Under the pieces are notes generated by a model. That model was not told the origin of the DNA, searched no databases, and worked only from the letters and a program-made list of their open reading frames with translations. The position numbers were made by a program, and so were the translations under genes. Positions 29,557 through 39,194 of a DNA stretch of 64,000 nucleotides are shown piece by piece. How positions within the stretch are numbered: the first letter of the stretch is position 1; every line of letters begins with the position of its first letter. Origin of the DNA: Herbaspirillum sp. DW155 (GTDB lineage: Bacteria > Pseudomonadota > Gammaproteobacteria > Burkholderiales > Burkholderiaceae_D); the NCBI RefSeq assembly GCF_037076565.1, contig NZ_AP029028.1, positions 682,001 through 746,000 of the forward strand. The letters are read 5' to 3'.

Positions 29557-30717
29557 ATGAAAATCCATGAGTATCAGGGTAAAGAAATCCTGCGCCAGTT
29601 CGGCGTAACCGTGCCGCGCGGCATTCCTTGCATGTCGGTCGATGAGGTCGAAGCGGCTGCCCAGAAGCTCGGCGGCCCGGTGTGGGTCGTCAAGGCCCAG
29701 ATCCATGCAGGCGGCCGCGGCAAGGGCGGTGGCGTGAAGGTGGCCAAGTCCATCGAGCAGGTCAAGGAATACGCCAACCAGATCATGGGCATGCAACTGG
29801 TCACCCACCAGACCGGTCCCGAAGGCCAGAAGGTGCGTCGCCTGCTGATCGAAGAAGGCGCCGACATCAAGAAGGAACTGTACGTTTCCCTGGTGACCGA
29901 CCGTGTTTCGCAGAAGGTCGTGCTGATGGCCTCCAGCGAAGGCGGCATGGACATTGAAGAAGTCGCCCACAGCCACCCCGAAAAGATCCACAACGTCATC
30001 ATCGATCCGGTCGCCGGTCTGACCGACGCGCAAGCCGATGACGTGGCCGCCAAGATCGGCGTGCCCGCCGCTTCCATCCCCGCCGCCCGTCAGAACCTGC
30101 AAGGCCTGTACAAGGCTTACTGGGAAACCGACGCCTCCCTGGCTGAAATCAACCCCCTGATCCTGACCGGCGACGGCAAGGTCATCGCCCTGGACGCCAA
30201 GTTCAACTTCGACTCCAACGCCCTGTTCCGTCACCCGGAAATCGTCGCCTACCGCGATCTGGACGAAGAAGATCCGGCTGAAGTCGAAGCCTCCAAGTTC
30301 GACCTGGCCTACATCTCCCTGGACGGCAACATCGGCTGCCTGGTCAACGGCGCCGGCCTGGCCATGGCCACCATGGACACCATCAAGCTGTTCGGCGGCG
30401 AGCCGGCCAACTTCCTGGACGTGGGCGGCGGTGCCACCACCGAGAAGGTCACCGAAGCCTTCAAGATCATGCTGAAGAACCCCGGACTGAAGGCCATCCT
30501 GGTCAACATCTTCGGCGGCATCATGCGCTGTGACGTGATCGCCGAAGGCGTGATCGCTGCTTCCAAGGCGGTTTCCCTGAAGGTGCCCCTGGTGGTGCGC
30601 ATGAAGGGCACCAACGAAGACCTGGGCAAGAAGCTGTTGGCCGATTCCGGTCTGCCGATCATCTCGGCCGATTCCATGGAAGAAGCCGCCCAGAAGGTCG
30701 TGGCAGCCGCCAAGTAA
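29557..30717 (+). CDS. sucC: Succinyl-CoA ligase (ADP-forming) subunit beta
   Basis: A 386-residue SucC. Together with SucD it converts succinyl-CoA, ADP and phosphate to succinate, CoA and ATP in the TCA cycle. The N-terminal ATP-grasp ([16 protein letters not shown]; glycine-rich [18 protein letters not shown]) and the C-terminal ligase domain with GGGATTEKV and [15 protein letters not shown] are intact. AAGGGA precedes the ATG. sucD follows 101 bp downstream. Confidence 0.97.
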   Translation: MKIHEYQGKEILRQFGVTVPRGIPCMSVDEVEAAAQKLGGPVWVVKAQIHAGGRGKGGGVKVAKSIEQVKEYANQIMGMQLVTHQTGPEGQKVRRLLIEEGADIKKELYVSLVTDRVSQKVVLMASSEGGMDIEEVAHSHPEKIHNVIIDPVAGLTDAQADDVAAKIGVPAASIPAARQNLQGLYKAYWETDASLAEINPLILTGDGKVIALDAKFNFDSNALFRHPEIVAYRDLDEEDPAEVEASKFDLAYISLDGNIGCLVNGAGLAMATMDTIKLFGGEPANFLDVGGGATTEKVTEAFKIMLKNPGLKAILVNIFGGIMRCDVIAEGVIAASKAVSLKVPLVVRMKGTNEDLGKKLLADSGLPIISADSMEEAAQKVVAAAK

Positions 30718-30818
30718 GTCAACCCAATACGCCAGCCTGCGCGGCATGAGCCGCCGGCTGCAAGCCATTGCAGCCCAGGCGCCGCCCGCGGCGCAGGCAT
30801 CACAGTCAAGGAAGAGAA

Positions 30819-31700
30819 ATGTCGATCCTCATCAACAAAGACACCAAGGTCATCACCCAAGGTATCACCGGCAAGACCGGCCAGTTCCACACCCGCATGT
30901 GCCGCGACTACGCGAACGGCAAGAATGCCTTCGTCGCGGGCGTGAACCCGAAGAAGGCCGGTGAAGACTTCGAAGGCATCCCCATCTATGCCAACGTCAC
31001 CGAAGCCAAGAACGCCACCGGCGCCACCGTTTCCGTGATCTACGTGCCGCCCGCCGGCGCTGCCGCTGCCATCTGGGAAGCCGTCGAAGCCGAGCTGGAC
31101 CTGGCCATCTGCATCACCGAAGGCATCCCCGTGCGCGACATGCTGGCCCTGAAGGACCGCATGGCCAAGGCCGGTTCCAAGACCCTGCTGCTGGGCCCGA
31201 ACTGCCCCGGCCTGATCACCCCGGACGAAATCAAGATCGGCATCATGCCCGGCCACATCCACAAGAAGGGCCGCATCGGCGTGGTCTCCCGCTCCGGCAC
31301 CCTGACCTATGAAGCCGTGGGTCAGCTGACCGCCCTGGGCCTGGGCCAGTCCTCCGCCGTCGGTATCGGTGGCGACCCGATCAACGGTCTGAAGCACATC
31401 GACGTCATGAAGGCCTTCAACGACGATCCGGACACCGATGCCGTCATCATGATCGGTGAAATCGGCGGTCCTGACGAAGCCAACGCTGCCCGTTGGATCA
31501 AGGACAACATGAAGAAGCCGGTGGTCGGTTTCATCGCCGGCGTGACCGCGCCCCCGGGCAAGCGCATGGGCCACGCAGGTGCCCTGATCTCCGGTGGTGC
31601 CGATACCGCTGAAGCCAAGCTGGCCATCATGGAAGAGTGCGGCATCAAGGTCACCCGCAACCCGTCCGAAATGGGTCGCCTGCTGAAGTCGGTGCTGTAA
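30819..31700 (+). CDS. sucD: Succinyl-CoA ligase subunit alpha
   Basis: A 293-residue SucD with the CoA-binding domain at the N-terminus (GKTGQFHTRMCRDYANG) and the ligase domain carrying the phosphohistidine in MGHAGALISGGADTAE (about His245). ATG 30819 follows AAGGAAGAGAA; an earlier in-frame start would add 17 arginine-rich residues foreign to the family. It forms an operon with sucC, closed by the terminator at 31793. Confidence 0.97.
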   Translation: MSILINKDTKVITQGITGKTGQFHTRMCRDYANGKNAFVAGVNPKKAGEDFEGIPIYANVTEAKNATGATVSVIYVPPAGAAAAIWEAVEAELDLAICITEGIPVRDMLALKDRMAKAGSKTLLLGPNCPGLITPDEIKIGIMPGHIHKKGRIGVVSRSGTLTYEAVGQLTALGLGQSSAVGIGGDPINGLKHIDVMKAFNDDPDTDAVIMIGEIGGPDEANAARWIKDNMKKPVVGFIAGVTAPPGKRMGHAGALISGGADTAEAKLAIMEECGIKVTRNPSEMGRLLKSVL

Positions 31701-31792
31701 TTTCGGCCGCGTTTTCCGGATGCCTCGGCCGAGGTGTCCGGAAGCCAAGCCGTACCAGCCATCGCAATACCCGCAAGATCAGCAAGACCAGC

Positions 31793-31824
31793 ATGGGGAG
31801 CTCCGGCTCCCCATGTCATTTTTT
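31793..31824 (+). terminator. sucCD terminator
   Basis: ATGGGGAGC-TCCG-GCTCCCCAT is a perfect 9-bp stem with a TCCG loop, followed by GTCATTTTTT, about 92 bp after the sucD stop. Confidence 0.85.
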
Positions 31825-31922
31825 GGCGAGCCATTCCAAGAGGGAAATGGCACTAATCGCGCACAACGCGGTCATCCCGCCATGCGCCCGACCAGAGGCG
31901 CTGTTTTCCCAAAAGGACATGC

Positions 31923-32657
31923 ATGGAATTCCTGGCCAACCTGAACTGGGTGGCGGTCGCGCAGATCATCCTGATCGACATCCTGCTCGGTGGCGACAAC
32001 GCCATCGTCATTGCGCTGGCCTGCCGCAACCTGCCCGACAAGCTGCGCATGAAGGGCATCGTCTGGGGCACCGTGGGTGCGATCGCCATTCGCATCGCCC
32101 TGATCGCCTTTGCCGTGACGATGCTGCAGTTGCCTTTCCTGAAGCTGGTCGGCGGCATCTTGTTGCTGTGGATCGGCATCAAGCTGCTCAACGAAGATGA
32201 CCAGCACACCGACATCGACGGCAGCGACCGCCTCTGGGGCGCCGTCAAGACCGTGATCGTGGCCGACCTGGTGATGAGCCTGGACAATGTGATCGCCATC
32301 GCCAGTGCGGCCGAGCAGGCGGCGGGAGAGCATCAGTTGCTGCTGGTGGTGTTTGGCATCGTGGTGAGCATTCCCATCATCGTCTGGGGCAGCACGCTGG
32401 TGTTGAAACTGATGGAGAAATTTCCGGTCATCGTCACCCTGGGTGCGGCCTTGCTGGGCTACATTGCCGGTGGCATGATCTTCAGCGATGCGGCCGTGCA
32501 GGGCTGGCTCCAGGGCTTCATTGCCGAGACCGAATTCATGCTGCCGGGCGCCGCCGTGCACCTGAGCATGCCGGGCCTGGTCGGCGCGCTGGGCGTGGTG
32601 CTGACCGGCCTGACGCTCAAACGCAAGAAGCAGGAGCGCAATACACCGGCAGCCTAG
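31923..32657 (+). CDS. TerC family integral membrane protein
   Basis: A 244-residue protein with about seven hydrophobic helices and the TerC hallmarks: two acidic membrane motifs, DILLGGDNAIVIALA (residues 19-33) and VADLVMSLDNVIAIASA (about 114-130). Related proteins (YjbE/YkoY, Alx) export manganese or supply metal to exported enzymes. AAAAGGA precedes the ATG by five bases. Many TerC genes have a yybP-ykoY manganese riboswitch, but I could not find its conserved core in the 98 bp between the sucCD terminator and this start. Confidence 0.87.
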   Translation: MEFLANLNWVAVAQIILIDILLGGDNAIVIALACRNLPDKLRMKGIVWGTVGAIAIRIALIAFAVTMLQLPFLKLVGGILLLWIGIKLLNEDDQHTDIDGSDRLWGAVKTVIVADLVMSLDNVIAIASAAEQAAGEHQLLLVVFGIVVSIPIIVWGSTLVLKLMEKFPVIVTLGAALLGYIAGGMIFSDAAVQGWLQGFIAETEFMLPGAAVHLSMPGLVGALGVVLTGLTLKRKKQERNTPAA

Positions 32658-32843
32658 CCGGCCATGGGGATGGCCGGTGCAATGTCCCGAACGCAAGCGT
32701 GCCGCAACCGCGCCGCCAGGCCATGCTTGAGCCAGGTCAGCGCCACGGCCGCACAAACCTGATAGCTTTGCAATTTTTTCGCTGGTATGCAGGACTGGCG
32801 CCGCCGATACTGGCAACGCCCTTTTCATTTTTACGAGGATCCC

Positions 32844-33350
32844 ATGAAACCCGTCGTCTTCCGTCGCCCCCAACAAGGCTTTACCCTGCTCGAACTCATG
32901 GTCACGCTGGCCATCATCGGCATCCTCGCCATGCTGGGCGCGTCGCAATACCAGGACTACATCGCCCGGGCACGCGTTTCCGAAGGCTTCAACCTGGCCG
33001 AGCCCTACAAGCTGGCCGTGACCGAGCAGATCAGCTCCAACAATGGTGTCTTCACCGTGCCACAACTGGGCCTGCCGGCTTTCACCCCGACCGATAACGT
33101 CAGCAAGATCGAGGTCTCGCCGATGGAAAAGCGCGGCGTGGGTGGTGTCATCACCATCACCTACAGCCCGCGCGTAGGGGACGGCGGCACGCTGACGCTG
33201 ACGCCCACCATCGCCTCCGGCACCATCCAGTGGCAATGTGCGGCCAAGGATGTGAAGCAGGCGGCCACGCCCGAAGGCGCTACGCCCAACACCGGTTTCG
33301 TCGCCGGCACCCTGCCGGCCAAGTTCGCACCAGCCAACTGCCGCGGCTGA
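32844..33350 (+). CDS. pilA: Type IV pilin (PilA-like)
   Basis: A 168-residue prepilin. The leader ends in QQG and is cut before FTLLELMVTLAIIGILA; Glu5 of the mature protein, needed for assembly, is present. Two cysteines near the C-terminus (WQCAA and ANCRG) can form the disulfide D-loop of type IVa pilins. ATG 32844 follows ACGAGGAT; an upstream ATG adds a non-leader segment. No other pil genes are adjacent, so it may be the major pilin or an extra one. Confidence 0.87.
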   Translation: MKPVVFRRPQQGFTLLELMVTLAIIGILAMLGASQYQDYIARARVSEGFNLAEPYKLAVTEQISSNNGVFTVPQLGLPAFTPTDNVSKIEVSPMEKRGVGGVITITYSPRVGDGGTLTLTPTIASGTIQWQCAAKDVKQAATPEGATPNTGFVAGTLPAKFAPANCRG

Positions 33351-33385
33351 TCCACGCATTCAGCGGCGTCATGGCAGCATGAAAA

Positions 33386-33406
33386 AACGCGCCCAAGGGC
33401 GCGTTT
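33386..33406. terminator. Bidirectional terminator between pilin and moaC
   Basis: AACGCGCCC and GGGCGCGTT form a stem with a tight loop. The plus side is followed by TTGTCTT, the minus side by TTTT, so it can serve the convergent pilin and moaC genes. Confidence 0.75.
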
Positions 33407-33442
33407 GTCTTATCCACAGGGGAATTCGCAGTGCTCGCCGGT

Positions 33443-33949
33443 TCAGGGCCGCGCCATCGTGATGTCGCTCTTGCCGCCGCGCTTTTCGGTCACGCAGATA
33501 TCGGTCATGACCATGCTCTTGTCGACCGCCTTGCACATGTCATAGACCGTCAGCAAGCCGAGCTGCACCGCGGTCAGCGCTTCCATCTCCACCCCGGTCT
33601 TGCCGAAGGTTTCCACGCGCGCGGTACAGCGCACGCAAGAGCTGGCGGCATCGGTGTCGAACTCCACTGATACGTGCGTCAGTGCCAGCGGATGGCACAA
33701 AGGGATCAGCTCACCCGTGCGCTTGGCCGCCATGATGGCGGCGATGCGGGCGATGCCGAGGACGTCGCCCTTCTTGGCGGTGCCTGATTCGATGATGGCC
33801 AGCGTGGCCGGCTGCATGCGGATCACGCCCGTGGCCAGGGCCACGCGATGGGTCTCGTTCTTGCCGCCGACATCGACCATGTGCGCCTGTCCGCCCTGGT
33901 CGAAATGGGTGAGGCCGCCGTTGGGCGCGTGATCGCCGGATGTGCTCAT
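33443..33949 (-). CDS. moaC: Cyclic pyranopterin monophosphate synthase MoaC
   Basis: A 168-residue MoaC, which with MoaA makes cyclic pyranopterin monophosphate, the first molybdopterin intermediate. Conserved parts are [14 protein letters not shown], the [14 protein letters not shown] helix, ELIPLCHPL (substrate-binding His), GVEMEALTA and [11 protein letters not shown]. Start ATG 33949 fits the family length; the 39 codons upstream are arginine-rich noise. No strong ribosome binding site is visible. It is divergent from the M48 protease gene. Confidence 0.95.
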   Translation of the reverse strand: MSTSGDHAPNGGLTHFDQGGQAHMVDVGGKNETHRVALATGVIRMQPATLAIIESGTAKKGDVLGIARIAAIMAAKRTGELIPLCHPLALTHVSVEFDTDAASSCVRCTARVETFGKTGVEMEALTAVQLGLLTVYDMCKAVDKSMVMTDICVTEKRGGKSDITMARP

Positions 33950-34056
33950 GATGATTTGCTGATGATGAAATGAAGGGAAGGGAGCGGGTATCATAGCAGG
34001 CAGCCTGCAGCGCACGCTGCCTCTCCTCCTTCCTGTCCGCCCTTGATGACTGGTCC

Positions 34057-35604
34057 ATGCAACCAACCGTGACTGATCTTTCCCGCCATCCCTGGCGTCG
34101 CCTGCTGATGCGTGCGGTGAGCGCCGCCTGTCTGTTGTTGCCCGCTGCCCCGCTGACGCTGCTGCCGCATCCCGGCGTGGCCCAGGGTTTGCCGACGCTG
34201 GGCGATACCGAACGGGAAGGGCTCTCGCCGCTGATGGAGCGCAAGCTGGGCGAAGAGATCATGCGCGACATCCGCACCGACCGCGATTACGTCGACGATG
34301 GTCCGATCTCGGAATACCTCAACAATTTCGGCCAGAACCTGGTCTCGATCCACCCTGAAGTGCGCGGCGAGGCCGGTTTCGATTTCCAGTTCTTCATGGT
34401 GCGCGACCCCATGCTCAACGCCTTTGCGCTGCCGGGTGGTTTCATTGGGGTCAATAGCGGGCTGGTGCTGGCGGCGCAGTCGGAGTCCGAACTGGCCGGC
34501 GTGATGTCGCACGAAATCGGTCACGTGGCCCAGCGCCACATTGCGCGCATGCTGGGCCAGCAAAAACAGAACTCGATGATCCAGCTGGCCGCCATCGTGC
34601 TGGGCGCGCTGGCGGGGGTGTCCAAGGCCGGGGGCGATGCCGCCATGGCCACCATGATGGGCGGCACCGGGCTGGCGGTGCAACGCCAGCTCAACTTCAG
34701 CCGCGATGCCGAGCGCGAAGCCGACCGCATCGGCCTGCAGATCATGCGTGATGGCGGCTTCGATCCCTCCGGCATGGTCACCTTCTTCGGTCGCCTGCAA
34801 ACCGCGTCGCGCAATTACAGCGATGCCGTGCCGCCCTATTTGATGACGCACCCGCTGACCACCGAGCGTATCGCCGACATCCAGGCCCGCATCCGCGACC
34901 AGCGCTACAAGCAGCGCGTGGACAATCCGGAATTCCAGCTGGCGCGCGCCCGCACCCAGGTCTTGCAGAACGACAGCGTGCAGGGGCTGCGCGAGAACGT
35001 GGCCAAATTCACCGACCAGGCCAGGCAGAACACCAAGCTCATGACGGCCGCCGCCCGATATGGCCTGGCCTATGCCTACTATCGCCAGAACCGTTTCGAG
35101 CAAGCCGAGGCGGCCCTGAAGGAGGCGCAGGAAGCAGCGATCCCGATGAAGACCGGCATCTTCTTCGGCAGCCTCGACATCGACATCAAGATCGCCCGCA
35201 AGCAGACCCAGCAGGCGCTGCAGGTGGCCGAGGCCATGCGCCTGCAGTTTCCCATCTCGCGCAGCGTGGCGCGTCAGTATGCGGACGCCCTGATCGCCGC
35301 CAGCCGCTATGACCAGGCGGTGGCTTATCTGCGCGACCAGGCGCAGCTGTACCGCTCCGACGCCCAGGTGCAGCAGCTGCTGGCCAAGGCCTATGCGGCG
35401 CAGGGCAAGCAGGCCCTGCAGCATCTGGCGCTGGCCGAATCTTATGCGCTCAACGGCAGCCTGCTGGCGGCCATCGATCAGTTGGGGATTGCACGCAAGG
35501 CGCCCGACGCGACCTTCTACGACCAGTCGCAGATCGATGCGCGCGAGCGCGAATGGAAGGCGCGCTGGAAAGATGAGCAGAAGGAACTCAAAGACCGCAG
35601 CTGA
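34057..35604 (+). CDS. bepA: M48 family metalloprotease, BepA/YfgC type, with TPRs
   Basis: A 515-residue periplasmic protein: signal sequence (cleavage near VAQG, residue 44), M48 zinc-protease domain with HEIGH (about residues 152-156, [12 protein letters not shown]) and the third ligand in EREADRIG, then a C-terminal TPR domain (about 320-505). This is the architecture of E. coli BepA, which checks assembly of LptD and other outer-membrane proteins. It stands alone on the plus strand. Confidence 0.9.
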   Translation: MQPTVTDLSRHPWRRLLMRAVSAACLLLPAAPLTLLPHPGVAQGLPTLGDTEREGLSPLMERKLGEEIMRDIRTDRDYVDDGPISEYLNNFGQNLVSIHPEVRGEAGFDFQFFMVRDPMLNAFALPGGFIGVNSGLVLAAQSESELAGVMSHEIGHVAQRHIARMLGQQKQNSMIQLAAIVLGALAGVSKAGGDAAMATMMGGTGLAVQRQLNFSRDAEREADRIGLQIMRDGGFDPSGMVTFFGRLQTASRNYSDAVPPYLMTHPLTTERIADIQARIRDQRYKQRVDNPEFQLARARTQVLQNDSVQGLRENVAKFTDQARQNTKLMTAAARYGLAYAYYRQNRFEQAEAALKEAQEAAIPMKTGIFFGSLDIDIKIARKQTQQALQVAEAMRLQFPISRSVARQYADALIAASRYDQAVAYLRDQAQLYRSDAQVQQLLAKAYAAQGKQALQHLALAESYALNGSLLAAIDQLGIARKAPDATFYDQSQIDAREREWKARWKDEQKELKDRS

Positions 35605-35620
35605 GCCACCGCCCGGAAAG

Positions 35621-36229
35621 TCAGGCGGGACGGGGGTGAGCGGCGAACCTGAAGGATTGTTCCAGTTGCTCGCTGGCCATGCGCTGTAGCGGCAGCTTGT
35701 GTCCGTTCCAGGTGAAGTGCAGTGTCAGATTCTGGTCATTTTCCAGCCAGCGCAGCAGGGCTTCTTCGTCAGCCCGGCCTTCATGATGCAGGTACGGCAG
35801 CAACTGCGCCAGATCGCGGTCATCGACTCCGGCGATGCACGGGCCGCTGCGCAGGTAGAGACGCCCGGTCTCATCCATCCACGCCGAATCGATGTGCTCC
35901 CACACGACCCCTGTATGCAGCACCAGCGACAGCCTGGCCGCATCCTGCACCGACGGCTGGGTGCGCAGGATATGCGGCATCCACTCCAGCTCCACATACA
36001 CGCGCTGCGGCCCGTTCTGGAAATACCAGCGCCCGGCCTCGTCGCAGGCATAGTTGCGTTCGATGAAGGCCAACAGGGCAGGGTGGCGGATGGGGTCTCC
36101 GGGCAAGTCCAGCTGTTGCGCGCGTTCGTCGCGCATGCGCCACTGGCCGCGCGCATCCAGGCGCAGCCAGCCGAAGCAGTGCGGTACGTTGGGCCAGCGG
36201 GCCATGGCCTGGCGGACGATCTCATCCAT
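35621..36229 (-). CDS. Conserved protein of unknown function, downstream of YheT-type hydrolase
   Basis: A 202-residue protein starting MDEIVRQAMARWPNVPHCFGW. It has no signal or membrane segment and contains many aromatic and acidic residues (GRWYFQNGPQRVYVELEWMP in the middle). Proteins of this type occur in Burkholderiales next to the YheT-like hydrolase and carry DUF2946-type labels in my memory, which I cannot verify. ATG 36229 overlaps the hydrolase stop by 8 bp (ATGGATGA), so the two are translationally coupled. Function unknown. Confidence 0.72.
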   Translation of the reverse strand: MDEIVRQAMARWPNVPHCFGWLRLDARGQWRMRDERAQQLDLPGDPIRHPALLAFIERNYACDEAGRWYFQNGPQRVYVELEWMPHILRTQPSVQDAARLSLVLHTGVVWEHIDSAWMDETGRLYLRSGPCIAGVDDRDLAQLLPYLHHEGRADEEALLRWLENDQNLTLHFTWNGHKLPLQRMASEQLEQSFRFAAHPRPA

Positions 36230-37214
36230 GGGCCAGCTCCGTGCGGGCGACGAAGCTGCTTTCCGTCTTGCCTTCCAGGAAGTGCAGCAGCCGCTGCGGC
36301 AGCCAGTCGAGCCTGCCCGGCGGCCCGCCGGCGGCAAAGCCGACATGCCCGCCTTGTTCGGGATACTCCAGCACCACCTCCGGCGCCGCCGAGCGCGGCA
36401 GGTGGCGCGCCGGCAGGAAGGGATCGTTCTGCGCATTGAGTACCAGCGTGGGCACGCTGATGTCGTGCAGGATGTGCTTGGCGCTGGCGCGGTCCCAGTA
36501 ATCGTCGGTGTTGCGATAGCCATGCAGGGGCGCGGTGACCACGTTGTCGAAGGCGTACAGGTCGCGCGCCGACAGCAGGGCTTCGCGGTCGAACAGGCCC
36601 GGGAACTGCTCCAGCTTGGCCAGGCATTTGGGCCGCATGGTGCGCAGGAAGACCCAGGTGTAGAGCCGGTTGAAGCCGCTGGCCAGGGCCGCACCGCCCC
36701 CGGCCAGGTCCAGCGGTGCCGACACCGCGCAGGCGGCATCGACGATCTCGGCCTCGTGCTGCGATTCACCCAGCCAGCGCAGCAGCGCATTGGCCCCCAG
36801 CGAGACGCCGCAGGCGTACAGGTGCGTGGCGGCCAGGTCCTGCTGGCGCAGCTTCAGGCGGCGGATGATCCAGTCCAGCTCGGCGGAGTCGCCGGAGTGA
36901 TAGAAGCGCGGTGCCAGGTTGATCTCGCCCGAACAGCCACGGAAATGCGGAATCGCCCCATGCCAGCCGCGCCGCTGCACCTCGGCCATCAGGGCGCGGC
37001 TGTAGTGGCTGTCGGACGAGCCTTCCAGCCCGTGGAACAGCACCAGCAGCGGCCGTCCGGGCTGGCCATCGACGAAATCGATGTCGATGAAGTCGCCATC
37101 GGGCGCTTCCCAGCGCTCGCGCCGGTAGGCCACCGGCGGCTTGGGCAGGAAGGTCGACGGATAGATGGTCTGGAGATGGCCGCCGGGAAGCCAGCGGGGC
37201 GGGATGTAAAGCAT
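36222..37214 (-). CDS. Alpha/beta hydrolase, YheT family
   Basis: A 330-residue serine hydrolase of the YheT/ABHD1-3 family. Signs: the N-terminal PPRWLPGGHLQTIYPS typical of the family, the oxyanion HGLEGSSDSHY, the nucleophile elbow GVSLGANALL (Ser about 140), Asp in LNAQNDPFLP and His in EQGGHVGF. The natural substrate is not known; eukaryotic relatives act on acylglycerols or phospholipids. It is followed by an overlapping unknown gene. Confidence 0.88.
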   Translation of the reverse strand: MLYIPPRWLPGGHLQTIYPSTFLPKPPVAYRRERWEAPDGDFIDIDFVDGQPGRPLLVLFHGLEGSSDSHYSRALMAEVQRRGWHGAIPHFRGCSGEINLAPRFYHSGDSAELDWIIRRLKLRQQDLAATHLYACGVSLGANALLRWLGESQHEAEIVDAACAVSAPLDLAGGGAALASGFNRLYTWVFLRTMRPKCLAKLEQFPGLFDREALLSARDLYAFDNVVTAPLHGYRNTDDYWDRASAKHILHDISVPTLVLNAQNDPFLPARHLPRSAAPEVVLEYPEQGGHVGFAAGGPPGRLDWLPQRLLHFLEGKTESSFVARTELAHG

Positions 37215-37274
37215 GGTGCAGCGCTCTCGGATTCGGATGGCGCAAGCGCCTGTGGATAAATCAGGCGGCCGCGT

Positions 37275-37706
37275 TCAATGCAGCATGGCGCCGCCGACCA
37301 CCGCTTCGGCCGGTGCCGGGCCCGGCGCCACCGAGGCGTGATGCAGCACCAGGCGCCAGCCCATGGCGGTTTTCTGGTAGACGTTGGTGGCGATGACATG
37401 GACATCGGACGGCTCGCCACCCTGATCGATGTCTTCTATCACGCTGTGCACGGAGGTCATCAGGTTCTGCGTCACGTGCAGCTGGCGCGGACGGATGTGC
37501 AGGCCGCCGTTGGAGAGGATGTCTTCCCACACCGCACGGATTTCCGCATGGCCGACCAGGCGCGGCGCGCCGGGGTGGATGCAGACGATTTCCTCGTCAT
37601 CGGCCCACAGGTCCATCAGCGCTTCCAGGTCGGCACGAGCCAGGGCGTCGTAGTAGGCAGCTTCGATTTCATCGGGCGAGCCATGGATCAGTTTGTTGCG
37701 AGGCAT
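37275..37706 (-). CDS. SnoaL/NTF2-like domain protein
   Basis: A 143-residue protein with the NTF2-like cone fold pattern: EIEAAYYDALARADLEALMD helix, the WADDEEIVCIHPG strand, and the VWEDIL turn. Proteins of this subtype often are annotated as nuclear transport factor 2 family or ketosteroid-isomerase-like; no catalytic function is established. CGGAGA precedes the ATG. It is 60 bp downstream of the YheT gene, possibly in the same transcription unit. Confidence 0.8.
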   Translation of the reverse strand: MPRNKLIHGSPDEIEAAYYDALARADLEALMDLWADDEEIVCIHPGAPRLVGHAEIRAVWEDILSNGGLHIRPRQLHVTQNLMTSVHSVIEDIDQGGEPSDVHVIATNVYQKTAMGWRLVLHHASVAPGPAPAEAVVGGAMLH

Positions 37707-37729
37707 GACAATCTCCGGATCAGATGAAA

Positions 37730-37750
37730 AGAGGGCCTTGTGGGCCCTCT
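37730..37750 (-). terminator. Terminator after the ilvE-zinc finger unit
   Basis: AGAGGGCC and GGCCCTCT form an 8-bp stem around TTGTG; on the minus strand TTTTCATC follows. It lies 22 bp beyond the stop of the zinc-finger gene. Confidence 0.65.
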
Positions 37751-37772
37751 CGTGTCTGGTGCGAACCTGGAT

Positions 37773-37973
37773 TCAGTGGCCTTTGACCACGGTGCCGGGT
37801 TTGAGCTGATACTGGGTGCCGCAGTACGGACATTTGGCCGCGCCATGCGCGTCCAGTTCCAGGAACACGCGCGGGTGCGAGTTCCAGGCCGACATGCTGG
37901 GGTTGGGGCAGTGGGCCGGCAGGTCCTTGCCTTCGAGCAGGACCACGCCCTGCGATGCTTGAGCTTGGCTCAT
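37773..37973 (-). CDS. Zinc-finger domain protein (CHCC type)
   Basis: A 66-residue protein with the zf-CHCC pattern shared with the NDUFS6 subunit of complex I: HCPNP, NSHPRVFLEL and CPYCGTQYQL, giving Cys, His, Cys, Cys zinc ligands. A TTG seven codons upstream opens the frame, but ATG 37973 has GGAG eight bases before it and is preferred. In many Burkholderiales this gene follows ilvE, as here (83 bp). Its role in bacteria is unknown. Confidence 0.85.
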   Translation of the reverse strand: MSQAQASQGVVLLEGKDLPAHCPNPSMSAWNSHPRVFLELDAHGAAKCPYCGTQYQLKPGTVVKGH

Positions 37974-38056
37974 CTTGTTCTCCGTTGCTTGCAATTGACT
38001 AACGACTAAAGACTGACTGAATGGCTGAGTGACTGTCTGACGGCAGTGGCGACGCC

Positions 38057-38977
38057 TTACACCAGCGTGAGCCAGTGCTTGTACTGCGGCGCCCGGCCCG
38101 ACACCACGTCGAAGAACAGGGTCTGCAGCTTCTCGGTGATGGGGCCACGGCCGCCATTGCCGATGACGCGGCGATCCAGCTCGCGGATCGGCGTGACCTC
38201 GGCGGCGGTGCCGGTGAAGAAGGCTTCATCGGCGCAATACATTTCATCGCGGGTGATGCGTTTCTCGATGACTTCGATGCCCAGGTCGCGCGCCATGGTC
38301 AGCACGGCGTCGCGGGTGATGCCATCCAGGCAGGAGGCCAGGTCGGGAGTATAGATCTTGCCGTTCTTGACGATGAAGACATTTTCACCGGAGCCTTCCG
38401 AGACATAACCCTCGGTATCCAGCAGCAGGGCTTCATCGTAGCCATCGGCCAGCGCTTCCTGGTTGGCGAGGATAGAGTTGATGTAGTAACCGCAGGCCTT
38501 GGCGCGCACCAGCGACACATTGACGTGGTGACGGGTGAAGGAAGAGGTCTTCACGCGGATGCCCTTGTTGATGCCATCCTCGCCCAGGTAGGCGCCCCAC
38601 GGCCAGGCCGCGATGGCCACGTGGATCTGGTTGCCCTTGGCGGACACGCCCAGTTTTTCCGAGCCGATCCAGATCAGCGGGCGGATGTAGCAGGATTCCA
38701 GCTTGTTCTCGCGTACCACCTGGCGCTGCGCCTCGGCCAGGGTGGCCTGGTCGAACGGCACTTCCATCTGGAAGATCTTGGCCGAGTTGAACAGGCGTTG
38801 GGTATGTTCCTTCAGGCGGAAAATGGCCGTGCCTTCCGGCGTCTTGTAGGCGCGCACGCCTTCGAAGACACCCATGCCGTAGTGCAGGGTGTGGGTCAGT
38901 ACGTGGATGGTGGCGTCACGCCAGTCGATCAGCGCGCCGTCCTTCCAGATCTTGCCGTCGCGGTCAGCCATGGACAT
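38057..38977 (-). CDS. ilvE: Branched-chain amino acid aminotransferase
   Basis: A 306-residue fold-type IV PLP enzyme that makes leucine, isoleucine and valine from their 2-oxo acids with glutamate. It has YGMGVFEGVRAY, CYIRPLIWIG, the PLP lysine in VRAKACGYYINS and the phosphate-binding EGYVSEGSGENVF and GITRDAVL loops. ATG 38977 with GGAGACCACC upstream gives the usual family length; the 55 codons before it are not conserved-like. It is divergent from azlCD, a branched-chain amino acid exporter. Confidence 0.95.
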   Translation of the reverse strand: MSMADRDGKIWKDGALIDWRDATIHVLTHTLHYGMGVFEGVRAYKTPEGTAIFRLKEHTQRLFNSAKIFQMEVPFDQATLAEAQRQVVRENKLESCYIRPLIWIGSEKLGVSAKGNQIHVAIAAWPWGAYLGEDGINKGIRVKTSSFTRHHVNVSLVRAKACGYYINSILANQEALADGYDEALLLDTEGYVSEGSGENVFIVKNGKIYTPDLASCLDGITRDAVLTMARDLGIEVIEKRITRDEMYCADEAFFTGTAAEVTPIRELDRRVIGNGGRGPITEKLQTLFFDVVSGRAPQYKHWLTLV

Positions 38978-39194
38978 GGTGGTCTCCCTGTGTGCGTTGA
39001 ATGCAAAACTTCCTGAAATGACTGCCCGGTTCTGCTGAATGGAACTGAAGAACCGGGCAAAGGGCTCCATTTTAGCGGATTCACGCGAGCAAAAACTTTC
39101 ATCTGTAGAATGAAGGCCCTGAGCAAAAATGCTGCACAACACCCCGCGCGCCAGTCACCGCCGGCCGCGTCTTCAATCCCCCCACGGACGAACA

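Noticed and set aside
29255-29560. Reading frame of 101 codons before sucC
   Set aside because: No ribosome binding site, runs into sucC, and has Pro/Arg-rich composition typical of noise.
31815-31922. yybP-ykoY manganese riboswitch before TerC
   Set aside because: I looked for it because TerC genes often have one, but could not find the conserved core in this short stretch.
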